In this document: one piece after another, positions 44,248 to 52,338 of the stretch
How the letters are laid out: the number at the start of each line of letters is the position of its first letter
Position numbering within the stretch: position 1 is the first letter of the stretch
DNA from: Halorubrum salinarum
Lineage (GTDB): Archaea; Halobacteriota; Halobacteria; Halobacteriales; Haloferacaceae
Reading direction: 5' to 3'
Assembly (NCBI RefSeq): GCF_013267195.1
Contig: NZ_CP053941.1
Location: forward strand, 496,001 to 560,000
Length of the DNA stretch: 64,000 nt
The notes under the pieces: model-generated
Database searches by the model: none
Told to the model about the DNA's origin: nothing
The model's input: the letters and a program-made list of their open reading frames with translations, nothing else
Position numbers and translations under genes: made by a program

Positions 44248-46110
44248 TCAGTCCCCGCGGCCGAGCGACGACCGCGCGGCCGGACCGGGGCCGGACCCGC
44301 GTCGGTCGCGGCCCGGGATCGGCATGTCGGTGTCGCCCGCGACCGCGTAGGCGGCGAGGTCGACGGTCCCCGGGGCGACCGCGTCGACGGCGTCGACGGA
44401 GTCGTACGGGCGGCCGACCACGACGTCCCCGGCCGTGCTCCGGTTGATCCCGGGGATCGCCGTCAGCTCGTCCATCGACGCCGCGTTCACGTCGAGCGGG
44501 TACGGGACGCCCGTCACGGAGCGGTAGCCGTGGTCGGTGATCGCCACGTCGATGCTGGTGCCTAACTCGCGCTCGCCGGGGACCGCGACCAGCAGCGCGT
44601 AGGTGCCGAGCTGGCGCCCGAACGTCTTGCCGTCCTGGTGGTACTCCAGGTGGACGTCCGGGAGGACGGTCCCCGGCGGGACCACGCGGTCGAGCATCGG
44701 GTTGTCGATGGTCTCGCGCACCTCGCGCTTGTACGCCTGGAACTGGTCTTTGTGCTCCTGTGCGACCTCGGCGCCCGTCTCGGCCATCTCCGTGCCGGCG
44801 AACGCCATCACCTGCCGGATGTTGATCCGGCGGAGCATCAGCCCCTCGTCGTAGACGGTCTGGAGGAAGCGCTTGTTGTGCTCGTACGTCTCCGGTCGCT
44901 CGCCGGTCAGCCCGTGGACGAGGTTGATCCCGGGGAGCAGCTTCGGCAGCCGCGGCGAGGCGTCCGGGCCGGTCGAGGGACCGGTGACGCGGGAGGCGTC
45001 GCCCGGCGTCGTCGTCGGGTCGTCCCCGGGGCGCCAGCCGCCCTCCTCGTTGACGACGCGGACCGCCTCCAGACACTCCTCGGCGGTGACGAGCAGGTTG
45101 TTCTCCTCCTGGACCACGGGGTCGGCCGACTCCAGCCCGAACGCGGCCGTGTCGCCGGGGGTGTTGTGCTCGGCGATGACGCGGATCGCCTCGCGGGACG
45201 CCTCGGGGTAGTCGGTGATCGTCACCGGGTTCATGTTGTCGAGGTGGAGCGTCCGGAGGTCGGGGGCGACCTCGCGGATCCCGCCGTACAGCTCGCGGAG
45301 CGCGTCGGGGTTCGGCGCCTCGCCGTCGCCGCCGAACGCGAGGATGTCGGCCTGCCGCCCGAGCCGGAAGTGCCTGACCCCGCGGTCCGAGAGTGCGTCG
45401 ACCTCGTCGACGACCGACCGCGCCGCGCGGAACGCCGGGTCGCCGTACAGCGGCTCCGTACAGAAGGAACAGCGGTACGCGCAGCCGCGGGAGGTCTCCA
45501 TCTCGCAGATGAGGTAGTCGGGGTGGTTCGGGTGCTGCTCGACGACGAACGCTCCCCGCCGCGCCCAGCGGTCGACCTCCTCGTTCGTCCGCATCCGGTT
45601 GCCGTACCCCTCTAACCCCTCGCGGACGAGGTCGTGGGCCGCGGCCTCGACGTCGCCCATCGCGACGAAGTCGTAGTCGAGGTCGTCGCGCTGCGTCTCC
45701 TGTGCGCCCGCGTTCTCCTCGCCGACCCCGAACCGCACGGGACCCCCCAGGAGCGTCACGCCGTCCGCGGTCCAGCCGAGTTCGCGGACCTCGTCGGGCT
45801 CCGCGGGGGTGCCGCCGACGTACTTGCCGGGCACCGTCATCCCGCCGACGTACACCATCAGGTCCGCGTCCGCCACGTCGGCGTGCTTCGAGCGGTCCTC
45901 GCGGAGTTCGTCGATGGTGTGATACGTGATCTGCGACTCCGGGACGCCCGCGTCGACGAGCGCGCCGGCCGTGTACCGCGGGTACGTCGAGAGGTACGGC
46001 GGGACGCCGAAGTGGGCCGGCTCGTCGACGTACCCGTCGACGATGGTGACGGCGAGGTCGTTCGGGTCGGCCGGGAGCGACCCCCGGGCCGACGCGGGCG
46101 AATCGGTCAT
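44248..46110 (-). CDS. radical SAM protein with N-terminal domain and C-terminal HhH
   Basis: A 620-residue protein. An N-terminal region (about 15-175) has a cobalamin-binding-like alpha/beta layout. The radical SAM core follows with SRGCAYRCSFCTEPLY (CxxxCxxC, about residue 214) and LHLDNMNP strands. The C-terminal end has a helix-hairpin-helix motif (DVNAASMDELTAIPGINRST, about 540-560). It is likely a tRNA- or cofactor-modifying enzyme; the reaction is not predictable. It is upstream of the metallo-beta-lactamase fold gene. Confidence 0.9.
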   Translation of the reverse strand: MTDSPASARGSLPADPNDLAVTIVDGYVDEPAHFGVPPYLSTYPRYTAGALVDAGVPESQITYHTIDELREDRSKHADVADADLMVYVGGMTVPGKYVGGTPAEPDEVRELGWTADGVTLLGGPVRFGVGEENAGAQETQRDDLDYDFVAMGDVEAAAHDLVREGLEGYGNRMRTNEEVDRWARRGAFVVEQHPNHPDYLICEMETSRGCAYRCSFCTEPLYGDPAFRAARSVVDEVDALSDRGVRHFRLGRQADILAFGGDGEAPNPDALRELYGGIREVAPDLRTLHLDNMNPVTITDYPEASREAIRVIAEHNTPGDTAAFGLESADPVVQEENNLLVTAEECLEAVRVVNEEGGWRPGDDPTTTPGDASRVTGPSTGPDASPRLPKLLPGINLVHGLTGERPETYEHNKRFLQTVYDEGLMLRRINIRQVMAFAGTEMAETGAEVAQEHKDQFQAYKREVRETIDNPMLDRVVPPGTVLPDVHLEYHQDGKTFGRQLGTYALLVAVPGERELGTSIDVAITDHGYRSVTGVPYPLDVNAASMDELTAIPGINRSTAGDVVVGRPYDSVDAVDAVAPGTVDLAAYAVAGDTDMPIPGRDRRGSGPGPAARSSLGRGD

Positions 46111-46204
46111 GTTACCTCCCGTAGTCGGCCGAGAGGGGAAAAGCGTGCGGAACGCCGGGATGGTCGCCGGATCGCTTATACCGGAACGCGCGGAAGCGCC
46201 GGCC

Positions 46205-46654
46205 ATGCCCTCCGAGACGCCCGCGACCGCCGAGACGCGCTCGGATGACGGTCCCCCCTCGGCCGCCGACGAGCCCTCTCGATGGAAACGAATCGGAAAC
46301 GCGGTTTCGCTCGCCGCGCTCTGCGCGCTCGCCGCGATACAGTTCCTCGGCGCCGACCCTCGGCCCTGGGGGCTCGCGGCCGGGTGGGCCGCGGCGACCG
46401 CGTTCGGCCTCGGACCGGTCGCGTGGCTCGCCCGCGACCGCCTCTCGCCGGAACGCTACGAGACGCTGACCTACGTCGCCTTCGGCGCCGCGATCCTCGC
46501 CGTCTCCGTCGGGCTGGGCGTCGCGCTCGCGTTCGGGGTCCCGTATTACCCGTACGGTCCCGGCTTCCTCGCCGGCGTGGCGGTCGGCATCGCAGTCGTC
46601 GCGGTCGCCGAGCGCACGATCGTCCCGGAGCGCATGCGCGGCGCGGGGATCTGA
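46205..46654 (+). CDS. four-helix membrane protein
   Basis: A 149-residue protein. A ~28-residue soluble N-terminus precedes four hydrophobic helices: IGNAVSLAALCALAAIQFL, a Trp-rich segment (WGLAAGWAAATAFG), AFGAAILAVSVGLGVALAF and LAGVAVGIAVVAVAER. No enzymatic motif or obvious family. A CTTATACC stretch about 25 nt upstream of the ATG is a good TATA box. Confidence 0.86.
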   Translation: MPSETPATAETRSDDGPPSAADEPSRWKRIGNAVSLAALCALAAIQFLGADPRPWGLAAGWAAATAFGLGPVAWLARDRLSPERYETLTYVAFGAAILAVSVGLGVALAFGVPYYPYGPGFLAGVAVGIAVVAVAERTIVPERMRGAGI

Positions 46655-46733
46655 CCGCCGCGCGGCGCGTTCGGCGCTCCCGGGTCGCCGCCGCCACGCC
46701 GTTTAAGCCCTCGCCGACACAACTGGCTCGTAT

Positions 46734-46889
46734 ATGCCATCGACGATGGAGGTCAAGTGCGAGAGCGACGACTGCGAGCTGGACATGTTCGAGAACCACT
46801 ACACGTACGACGTACCGGACGACCACGCCGTGGAGGACCTCTCGTGTCCGTACTGCGGGGGGAGCGACCTGGTCGAAATCGAGGTGTGA
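46734..46889 (+). CDS. small zinc-binding protein (51 aa, DUF7559-like)
   Basis: A short protein of 51 residues with two Cys pairs (CESDDC and CPYCGG) that would bind one zinc ion in a ribbon. It starts at the ATG at 46734; a GTTTAAGC box 25-30 nt upstream supports this start. It is followed after 3 nt by the Hsp20 gene. The family seems to be conserved in haloarchaea (DUF number from memory). Function unknown. Confidence 0.85.
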   Translation: MPSTMEVKCESDDCELDMFENHYTYDVPDDHAVEDLSCPYCGGSDLVEIEV

Positions 46890-46892
46890 GCC

Positions 46893-47309
46893 GTGGGCCG
46901 ACTCGTTGAGACCGGTCGCTCGGCGCTCCGGAGCGCCCTCGAACGCGTCGGTCGCGGGTGGGGGCGCGTCCAGGAGCGGCGCCCGCTCTCCACCGACCTC
47001 CTCGAGAGCGACGACGCGTACCTCGTCGTCTTCGACGCCCCCGGCGTCCGCGGCGAGGACGTCGACGTCACCTTCCTCGACCGCACCGTCGAGGTGAACC
47101 TCGAACGCTTCCGCGACTTCTACGACGGATACGACCTCGTCTTCCCCGGCCGCGGCGTCTCGCTGTCCGGGCGCGTCGACCTCCCGCGCGACGCCGAGGT
47201 GACGCCCGAGGGCGCGAACGCGACGCTCACGCGCAACGGGACGCTCCACGTCGAGATACCCAAACGCGGCGGGTCGAGCGACGTCGACGTCGTCGAAGAG
47301 AGCGACTGA
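46893..47309 (+). CDS. Hsp20/alpha-crystallin family protein
   Basis: A 138-residue small heat-shock protein. The alpha-crystallin domain runs from about residue 40 (YLVVFDAPGVRGEDVDV) to 130 (LTRNGTLHVEIPKRG), where the L-x-I/V-type strand is typical. The GTG start follows the zinc protein gene by 3 nt, indicating co-expression. It likely binds unfolded proteins. The end is convergent with the DAO-type oxidoreductase. Confidence 0.9.
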   Translation: MGRLVETGRSALRSALERVGRGWGRVQERRPLSTDLLESDDAYLVVFDAPGVRGEDVDVTFLDRTVEVNLERFRDFYDGYDLVFPGRGVSLSGRVDLPRDAEVTPEGANATLTRNGTLHVEIPKRGGSSDVDVVEESD

Positions 47310-47339
47310 ATCTCCCTTTTCCCGTCCCGCACCGGCGGG

Positions 47340-48608
47340 CTACTCCCCGTCCGTCCGGTTCGACAGCGACATCCCCTCCGTGATCTCGAAGGACTCGTCG
47401 CCGTCGAACCGCGCGGGGTCGAACGCGCCGATCCACGGCGAGTCCGACGCGTCGACCGCGACGCCCGCGAGCGACGCGAGCACGCCCTCGGCGACCGTCT
47501 CGCCCGTCGCCGGCGCGCGCATGAACCCGTGTCCTTGCCACCCGGCGGCGACGAAGAGCGTCGGGCCCGCCTCGGCGCCCGCGTCGACCGGCCCCATCAC
47601 CGGGTCGCCGTCGGGCGTCGCGGTACAGAGCCCGGCCCACGCCCGCGCGTCGCCGAGGTCGCGGCCGGTGCCCGCCGAGCGACCGGTCGAGTCGGCCCGG
47701 GCGAGTCGCTCGTCGAGGACGGCCCCGATGTCCTCGCGGAACCAGTCGTCCGCCTCCCGACGGTAGTCGTCCGGATCGGCCGGGACCGGTTCGGTGCCGT
47801 CGCCCGCGAGCAGGCCGTCCGGATGCGGGCGGAGGTACGCGTCCGCGGTGGCGTCGTAGACCATCGGGCCGTCGTAGGCGTCCCGGGCCACGAGCGCCTG
47901 AACGCGGTAGGGGACGACCGGGACCGAGACGCCCGCGTCCGCGAGCAGCGAGCGCGTGTGCGCCCCGGCCGCGACGACGACCGCGTCGAACGCGCGCCGC
48001 TCGGCCGCCGGTGCCCCGCCGTCAGCGTCGCCGCGGACCCGTATCTCGCGCCCCGCGTCGGTCCGCGGGCCGATTTCCACCGCCGTTTCCGTCTCGACCG
48101 CGACGCCCTCGCGAGCGGCGCGCTCGCCGAGCGCGCGGACGTAGCTCGGGGGATCCGTCCACCCCGCGCCCTCCGCGACCGCGGCGACGGCGAGGTCGTC
48201 GGTCCGGAGCGACGGGAAGCGGTCGCGGAGCGCGTCGGGCGCGACGACCGACACCTCGCGGCCGTGCTCGCGCATGCGGTCGACCATCGCCGGGACGGCG
48301 TCGGCGTCCGGGTCGCCCTCGCGGACCGCGATGACGTACGGGCACGCGGCGAAGGAGAAGCCGGGCAGCGAGCGGTCGAACGCGCGGAACCGCTCCAGCG
48401 CGCGGGCGCCGACCGCGGCGTCGACGTCCTCGGCGTAGGCGTCGTAGAGGACCCCGGCCGCGCGCCCGGAGCTCTCGGCCGCCAGGTCCCCGCGCTCGTA
48501 GAGCGTCACGTCGGCGCCGCGGGCCGCGAGGTCGTGCGCGGCGGTGACGCCGACCGTGCCGCCGCCGACGACCGCGACCGACCGGGCGGACTCGTCTGCT
48601 TCGGTCAT
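47340..48608 (-). CDS. FAD-dependent oxidoreductase (DAO family)
   Basis: A 422-residue flavoprotein. The N-terminal GGGTVGVTAAHDLA dinucleotide motif is followed by LYERGD (acidic strand end) and a FAD-binding SSGRAAG stretch. The C-terminal part ends with a PDGDPVMGPVDAG and FVAAGWQGHGFMRAPATGE region, typical of glycine/sarcosine oxidase-like and D-amino acid dehydrogenase-like enzymes. Substrate likely an amine or amino acid. The start at 48608 (MTEADESARS) is preferred over 48665, whose extra residues overlap the repeat region's promoter-like box. Confidence 0.9.
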   Translation of the reverse strand: MTEADESARSVAVVGGGTVGVTAAHDLAARGADVTLYERGDLAAESSGRAAGVLYDAYAEDVDAAVGARALERFRAFDRSLPGFSFAACPYVIAVREGDPDADAVPAMVDRMREHGREVSVVAPDALRDRFPSLRTDDLAVAAVAEGAGWTDPPSYVRALGERAAREGVAVETETAVEIGPRTDAGREIRVRGDADGGAPAAERRAFDAVVVAAGAHTRSLLADAGVSVPVVPYRVQALVARDAYDGPMVYDATADAYLRPHPDGLLAGDGTEPVPADPDDYRREADDWFREDIGAVLDERLARADSTGRSAGTGRDLGDARAWAGLCTATPDGDPVMGPVDAGAEAGPTLFVAAGWQGHGFMRAPATGETVAEGVLASLAGVAVDASDSPWIGAFDPARFDGDESFEITEGMSLSNRTDGE

Positions 48609-48657
48609 GGATCTGGACACGCGAGCGACGACGAAAAGCCTCCGGGACGACGATTGC

Positions 48658-48985
48658 GTATACACTACTGCGGTGGCGCGTGCCTGCGAGCGGCCGCCGG
48701 AGGCGGTCGCGAGTCAGCACGCGCGAGGGAGTAGTCGCCCGAAGCGGAGCGAGGGCGACTGACGAGGCTGGGGAGGCGCGAGGGGCGGTCGTGGTGCGGG
48801 GCGGGACACAAAGGGGCAGTCGCGAGGCCGCAGTAGGCGACGTAAGCACCGCAGCGAGCGGAGCGAGCGAGGAGCGCAACGAGCGTACTGCGGCCTCGCG
48901 ACTGGGGCTTTGGCGGAGTTCCCCGTAGTGGCAACGACGTAGTGCCGAGCGACTGGGGCTTTGGCGGTGTTCACCGCCGACCTAC
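48658..48985 (+). repeat. structured repeat element, copy 2 with promoter-like box (putative RNA)
   Basis: The 545-nt gap between the oxidoreductase and GST-like genes is largely filled by this element. A GTATAC box (48658-48663) is followed 6 nt later by GCGGTGGCGCGTGCC (from 48670). Hairpin A: GCGCGTGC (48676-48683) with GCACGCGC (48717-48724). Hairpin B: AGTCGCCC (48733-48740) with GGGCGACT (48753-48760). Then come the GAGGCTGGGGAGG block and the GGGGCAG block. Hairpin C: CAGTCGCGAGGCCGCAGTA (48817-48835) with its perfect complement (48886-48904). A final GGCGGT/ACCGCC hairpin with a GTTC loop is at 48963-48978. Stems differ from copy 1 but pairing is kept. The rest of the gap (48609-48657, 49025-49153) shows nothing clear. 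Confidence 0.8.
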
Positions 48986-49024
48986 CATCATCGATGTATC
49001 AGCGAGTAATTGGGGTTTTGGCGG
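48901..49024 (+). repeat. triplicated 16-nt 3'-end motif of the repeat element
   Basis: ACTGGGGCTTTGGCGG occurs at 48901-48916 and 48952-48967, and ATTGGGGTTTTGGCGG at 49009-49024, at spacings of 51 and 57 nt. Each is preceded by a GCGA-type sequence. A variant lies at the 3' end of copy 1 and a reduced form in copy 3. Confidence 0.85.
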
Positions 49025-49153
49025 AGCCTCTCGTTTGCTCTCCGTCGATCGATTATCTGTAGGGTACGCAGAATGCGGCGTCTTACTCTGCGTTCGACCG
49101 GTGACACGCGTGTCCCCGCCCACGTTATAGGCGTCGAACCCCACGTTCCGAAC

Positions 49154-50185
49154 ATGAATCAGCTCGTGAACGGCGAGTGGCGCACGGACACCTACGAGGC
49201 GACCGACGAGGAGGGCGCGTTCCAGCGCGGCGAGACCACCTTCCGGAACTGGATCGCCGGCAGCGACGTGCCGGAGCACGTCGACGCGGAGCCGGACGAG
49301 CGCTTCCAGCCGGAGGCCGGCCGGTACCACCTGTACGTCTCGTACGCCTGCCCGTGGGCGCACCGCACGCTCCTCGCCCGGTCCCTCTTGGGCCTCGAAG
49401 ACGCGATCAGCGTCTCGGTCGTCGACCCGTGGCGCGGCGAGGACGGCTGGCAGTTCAGCCCGGAGAAGGACGGCTGTACGCGGGACCACCTCCGCGACAG
49501 CGACTACCTCCGCGAGCTGTACGTCGAGGCCGACCCCGACGCCACCTGCCGAGTGACCGTCCCCGTGCTGTGGGACAAAGAAGAGGAGACCATCGTCAAC
49601 AACGAGTCGCGCGAGGTCCTGCGGATGCTCTCGACCGCGTTCGCCGACCTCGGCAACGGCGCCTCGCTGCTCCCCGACGCGGACGACGACGCGACCGTCG
49701 CGGACGTCGACGAGGTGATCACGGACATCTACGAGCCGATCAACAACGGCGTCTACCGCGCCGGGTTCGCCACCTCGCAGGAGGCGTACGACGAGGCCAT
49801 CGACGACCTCTTCGACGCGCTCGACCGCTACGACGATCACCTCGCCGATCAGCGGTACCTCGTCGGCGACTCCTTGACGGAGGCGGACATCTGTATGTTC
49901 ACCACCCTGATCCGGTTCGATCAGGTGTACCACACCCACTTCATGTGCAACCGGCAGTTCGTCCACCAGTACGACAACCTCTGGCCGTACCTGCGCGACC
50001 TCTACCAGACGCCGGGCGTCGCCGAGACGGTGAACATGGCCCACATCAAGGAGCACTACTACACCACGCACCCCGACGTGACCCCTTCGGGCATCATCGC
50101 GCGCGGGCCCGACCTCGACTTCGAGGCCGAGCACGACCGCGAGCGGCTCGGCGGCGAGGCGCCGACGCCGGCCGCGGACGACTGA
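49154..50185 (+). CDS. glutathione S-transferase-like protein (glutathionyl-hydroquinone reductase type)
   Basis: A 343-residue protein with a thioredoxin-fold N-terminal half carrying the active-site SYACPWAHRTLL (Cys, about residue 62; CPWA type). Features of the Xi/GHR class are DPWRGEDGWQFS, VPVLWDKEEETIVNNES and an all-helical C-terminal half with DICMFTTLIRFDQVYHTHF. In bacteria such enzymes reduce glutathionyl-hydroquinones. Haloarchaea use gamma-glutamylcysteine instead of glutathione, so the thiol partner must differ. It is convergent with the sugar permease gene. Confidence 0.9.
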   Translation: MNQLVNGEWRTDTYEATDEEGAFQRGETTFRNWIAGSDVPEHVDAEPDERFQPEAGRYHLYVSYACPWAHRTLLARSLLGLEDAISVSVVDPWRGEDGWQFSPEKDGCTRDHLRDSDYLRELYVEADPDATCRVTVPVLWDKEEETIVNNESREVLRMLSTAFADLGNGASLLPDADDDATVADVDEVITDIYEPINNGVYRAGFATSQEAYDEAIDDLFDALDRYDDHLADQRYLVGDSLTEADICMFTTLIRFDQVYHTHFMCNRQFVHQYDNLWPYLRDLYQTPGVAETVNMAHIKEHYYTTHPDVTPSGIIARGPDLDFEAEHDRERLGGEAPTPAADD

Positions 50186-50219
50186 GGCGGCCGCGTCGTC
50201 GAAAGAATCGAAGGAGTAG

Positions 50220-50225
50220 AAAAAA
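50220..50225 (-). terminator. T-run downstream of the sugar transporter operon
   Basis: On the minus strand six T residues follow the last permease gene by about 24 nt (seen as AAAAAA on the plus strand), the form of a typical archaeal intrinsic terminator, in the gap between the two convergent genes. Confidence 0.5.
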
Positions 50226-50248
50226 TCGAGACGGGACGGTCGGGTTCG

Positions 50249-51331
50249 CTACCCTTCCATCCCGCCGAACGAGAGCCCGTCCTCGACGGAGCGCTGGGCC
50301 GCGAAGTAGACGATCGCGACGGGGAGCGCGAACAGGTTCGCGAACGCCGCGAACCGCGTCCACGGCGTCGAGAACCGGCCCTCGGTCGCGATGTTGTACA
50401 GCTCCACCGAGAGCGGGTAGTTCTCGGGGCGCAGCAGCGTCTGCGCGATGATGAACTCGTTCCAGCCGGCCAGCCAGACGAAGATCAGGACGACGGCGAG
50501 CCCCGGCTTCGTCAGCGGGAGGATCACCTCCCGGATCGTGTCGAGGAAGCTCGCGCCGTCGACCATCGCCGCCTCCTCGTAGGAGACGGGGATGTTGTCC
50601 ATGTACGTCTTCAGCAGCCACGTGTTGAACGGGATCGCCGACGCGGCGTAGAAGAGCCCGAGGACGAACAGGTTGTTCGTGAGCCCGTAGGTGCTGAACA
50701 GCGAGTACAGCGCCACGAGCGTCGCGATCGACAGGCCGGCGCCGATCTGGGTGAAGAGGACGTAGCCGTAGAGGATGCGCTTGCGGCCGACGAACTTGCG
50801 ACGCGAGAACGCGTACGCCGCCGGGACGATCATCCCGAAGCCGGCCGCGAGCGTCACGCTGACGATGTAGAGGCTGTTGAACACGGCCCCGGGACCGGTC
50901 TCCGTGCCGGCCCACCGGAAGCTCACGAGCCCGTCCCCGCCGCCGAGGACCAGCTGGGGGTACCCCCAGTCGCCGTCGACGAAGAAGAAGTCGGACTCGA
51001 AGATCACCCACCGGTACGCGCCGAGGTTGTACGTCGACGGGTCCGGGAAGATGCCGCTCGTGTTGAACAGCCGCGACCCCTCCGCGAGCGACGCGGTCGT
51101 GATCCAGAACAGCGGGAACAGCAGCACGAGCACCATCGCGAGGCCGAACAGCGTCATCAGCACGCTCTTGGCCACGTCCCACGCGCTGCGTTTCCCCGTG
51201 CGGACGTCGTATATCGCCCGCTGGATCACCACGGCGAACCGCTTCGGCGCGGTCGCGAGGCCGATCAGCTTCGAGCGGACCAGCCCGACCGCGCCGGCGA
51301 CCAGCGCGGCCGCGGACTCGAGGGGGTTCAT
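50249..51331 (-). CDS. sugar ABC transporter permease, MalG type
   Basis: A 360-residue permease. A ~55-residue soluble N-terminus precedes six helices. A long external loop (about residues 90-145) with GGGDGLVSF sits after the first. The coupling-loop EAAMVDGASFLDTIREVILP (about 252-271) contacts the ATPase. A MalG-type C-terminal end (ENYPLSVELYNI) follows. Its ATG overlaps the stop of the MalF-type gene (ATGA), so both are co-translated. Confidence 0.94.
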   Translation of the reverse strand: MNPLESAAALVAGAVGLVRSKLIGLATAPKRFAVVIQRAIYDVRTGKRSAWDVAKSVLMTLFGLAMVLVLLFPLFWITTASLAEGSRLFNTSGIFPDPSTYNLGAYRWVIFESDFFFVDGDWGYPQLVLGGGDGLVSFRWAGTETGPGAVFNSLYIVSVTLAAGFGMIVPAAYAFSRRKFVGRKRILYGYVLFTQIGAGLSIATLVALYSLFSTYGLTNNLFVLGLFYAASAIPFNTWLLKTYMDNIPVSYEEAAMVDGASFLDTIREVILPLTKPGLAVVLIFVWLAGWNEFIIAQTLLRPENYPLSVELYNIATEGRFSTPWTRFAAFANLFALPVAIVYFAAQRSVEDGLSFGGMEG

Positions 51332-52323
51332 TCGTCACCCACCCCCTCTGCGAGGCCGCCGTAGCGCACGGCGACGTACATGAACAGCCCGACGAATCCG
51401 ATCCCGACGATCAGGATCGCGGCCGACAGGCCGAACTGGTTGAACGTGATCGCCTCGCGGTAGCCGTACACGATGATCAGCTCGTTCTGTCTCGACGGCC
51501 CGCCCTGGTTGAACACCCACGGGATCAGGAACTGCTGGAACGAGGTCGCGGCCGTGAGGATCGACGCGAACAGCACCGGGCCCTTGATCGCGGGCAGCGT
51601 CACGGTCCGGAACCGCTGGAGCGCCCCCGCGCCGTCGACCATCGCGGCCTCGTGGAGCGACTTCGGCACGTCCTGGAGCGCGCTCACGATGATGATCACC
51701 ATGAACGGGTACGCCAGCCACACCTCGGTGGTGACGTACGCGAAGAACGCCTCCCAGCGGCCGCTGAGGAACCCGATGGGCACGTCGAAGAGCAGGGCCT
51801 GCGGGGCCGACAGCGACGACATCACGTCGTTGTACCGGCCCAGGATGGTGTTGAACACGCCGAAGCGCGCGTCGCTGAACATCCCGCGCCAGACGGTGAT
51901 CGTGAAGATGCCGGGGAACCCCAGCGGGACGATCACCGCGGCGCGCATGTAGCGCTTGCCCGCGACCCGCACGTGGTTCAAGAGGAGAGCGATCCCCACG
52001 GCGAGGATCACCTTGATCACGAGCGAGACGGCGACGAACAGCCACGTCGTCGTCATCGACGTCCAGAACTGCGAGTCGCCGATCAGCTGGACGTAGTTCG
52101 CCAGCCCGATCAGCTCGGCGCCGCCGCCGATCACCGACCCGGCGAACGTCGCGTCGGTGAGCGAGATGTAGAAGAGGTAGAAGATGGGGTACAGCATGAA
52201 ACTCGAGAAGAGCAGCACGCCGGGCGCGACGAGGAGCAGCCCCCAGTCGCGACTGGAGAACGGCAGCGCCGACCGCAGGCGCGCCAGTCCGCTCACGCCG
52301 GTTCCGGGTTGCGAAGAGGCCAT
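51328..52323 (-). CDS. sugar ABC transporter permease, MalF type
   Basis: A 331-residue permease with six helices (for example WGLLLVAPGVLLFSSFMLYP), FTITVWRGMFSD in the second loop and the coupling-loop EAAMVDGAGALQRFRTVTLP near residue 236. It pairs with the MalG-type permease. It follows the binding protein gene by 15 nt. Confidence 0.94.
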   Translation of the reverse strand: MASSQPGTGVSGLARLRSALPFSSRDWGLLLVAPGVLLFSSFMLYPIFYLFYISLTDATFAGSVIGGGAELIGLANYVQLIGDSQFWTSMTTTWLFVAVSLVIKVILAVGIALLLNHVRVAGKRYMRAAVIVPLGFPGIFTITVWRGMFSDARFGVFNTILGRYNDVMSSLSAPQALLFDVPIGFLSGRWEAFFAYVTTEVWLAYPFMVIIIVSALQDVPKSLHEAAMVDGAGALQRFRTVTLPAIKGPVLFASILTAATSFQQFLIPWVFNQGGPSRQNELIIVYGYREAITFNQFGLSAAILIVGIGFVGLFMYVAVRYGGLAEGVGDE

Positions 52324-52338
52324 CGCTCCGAGCGGTGC

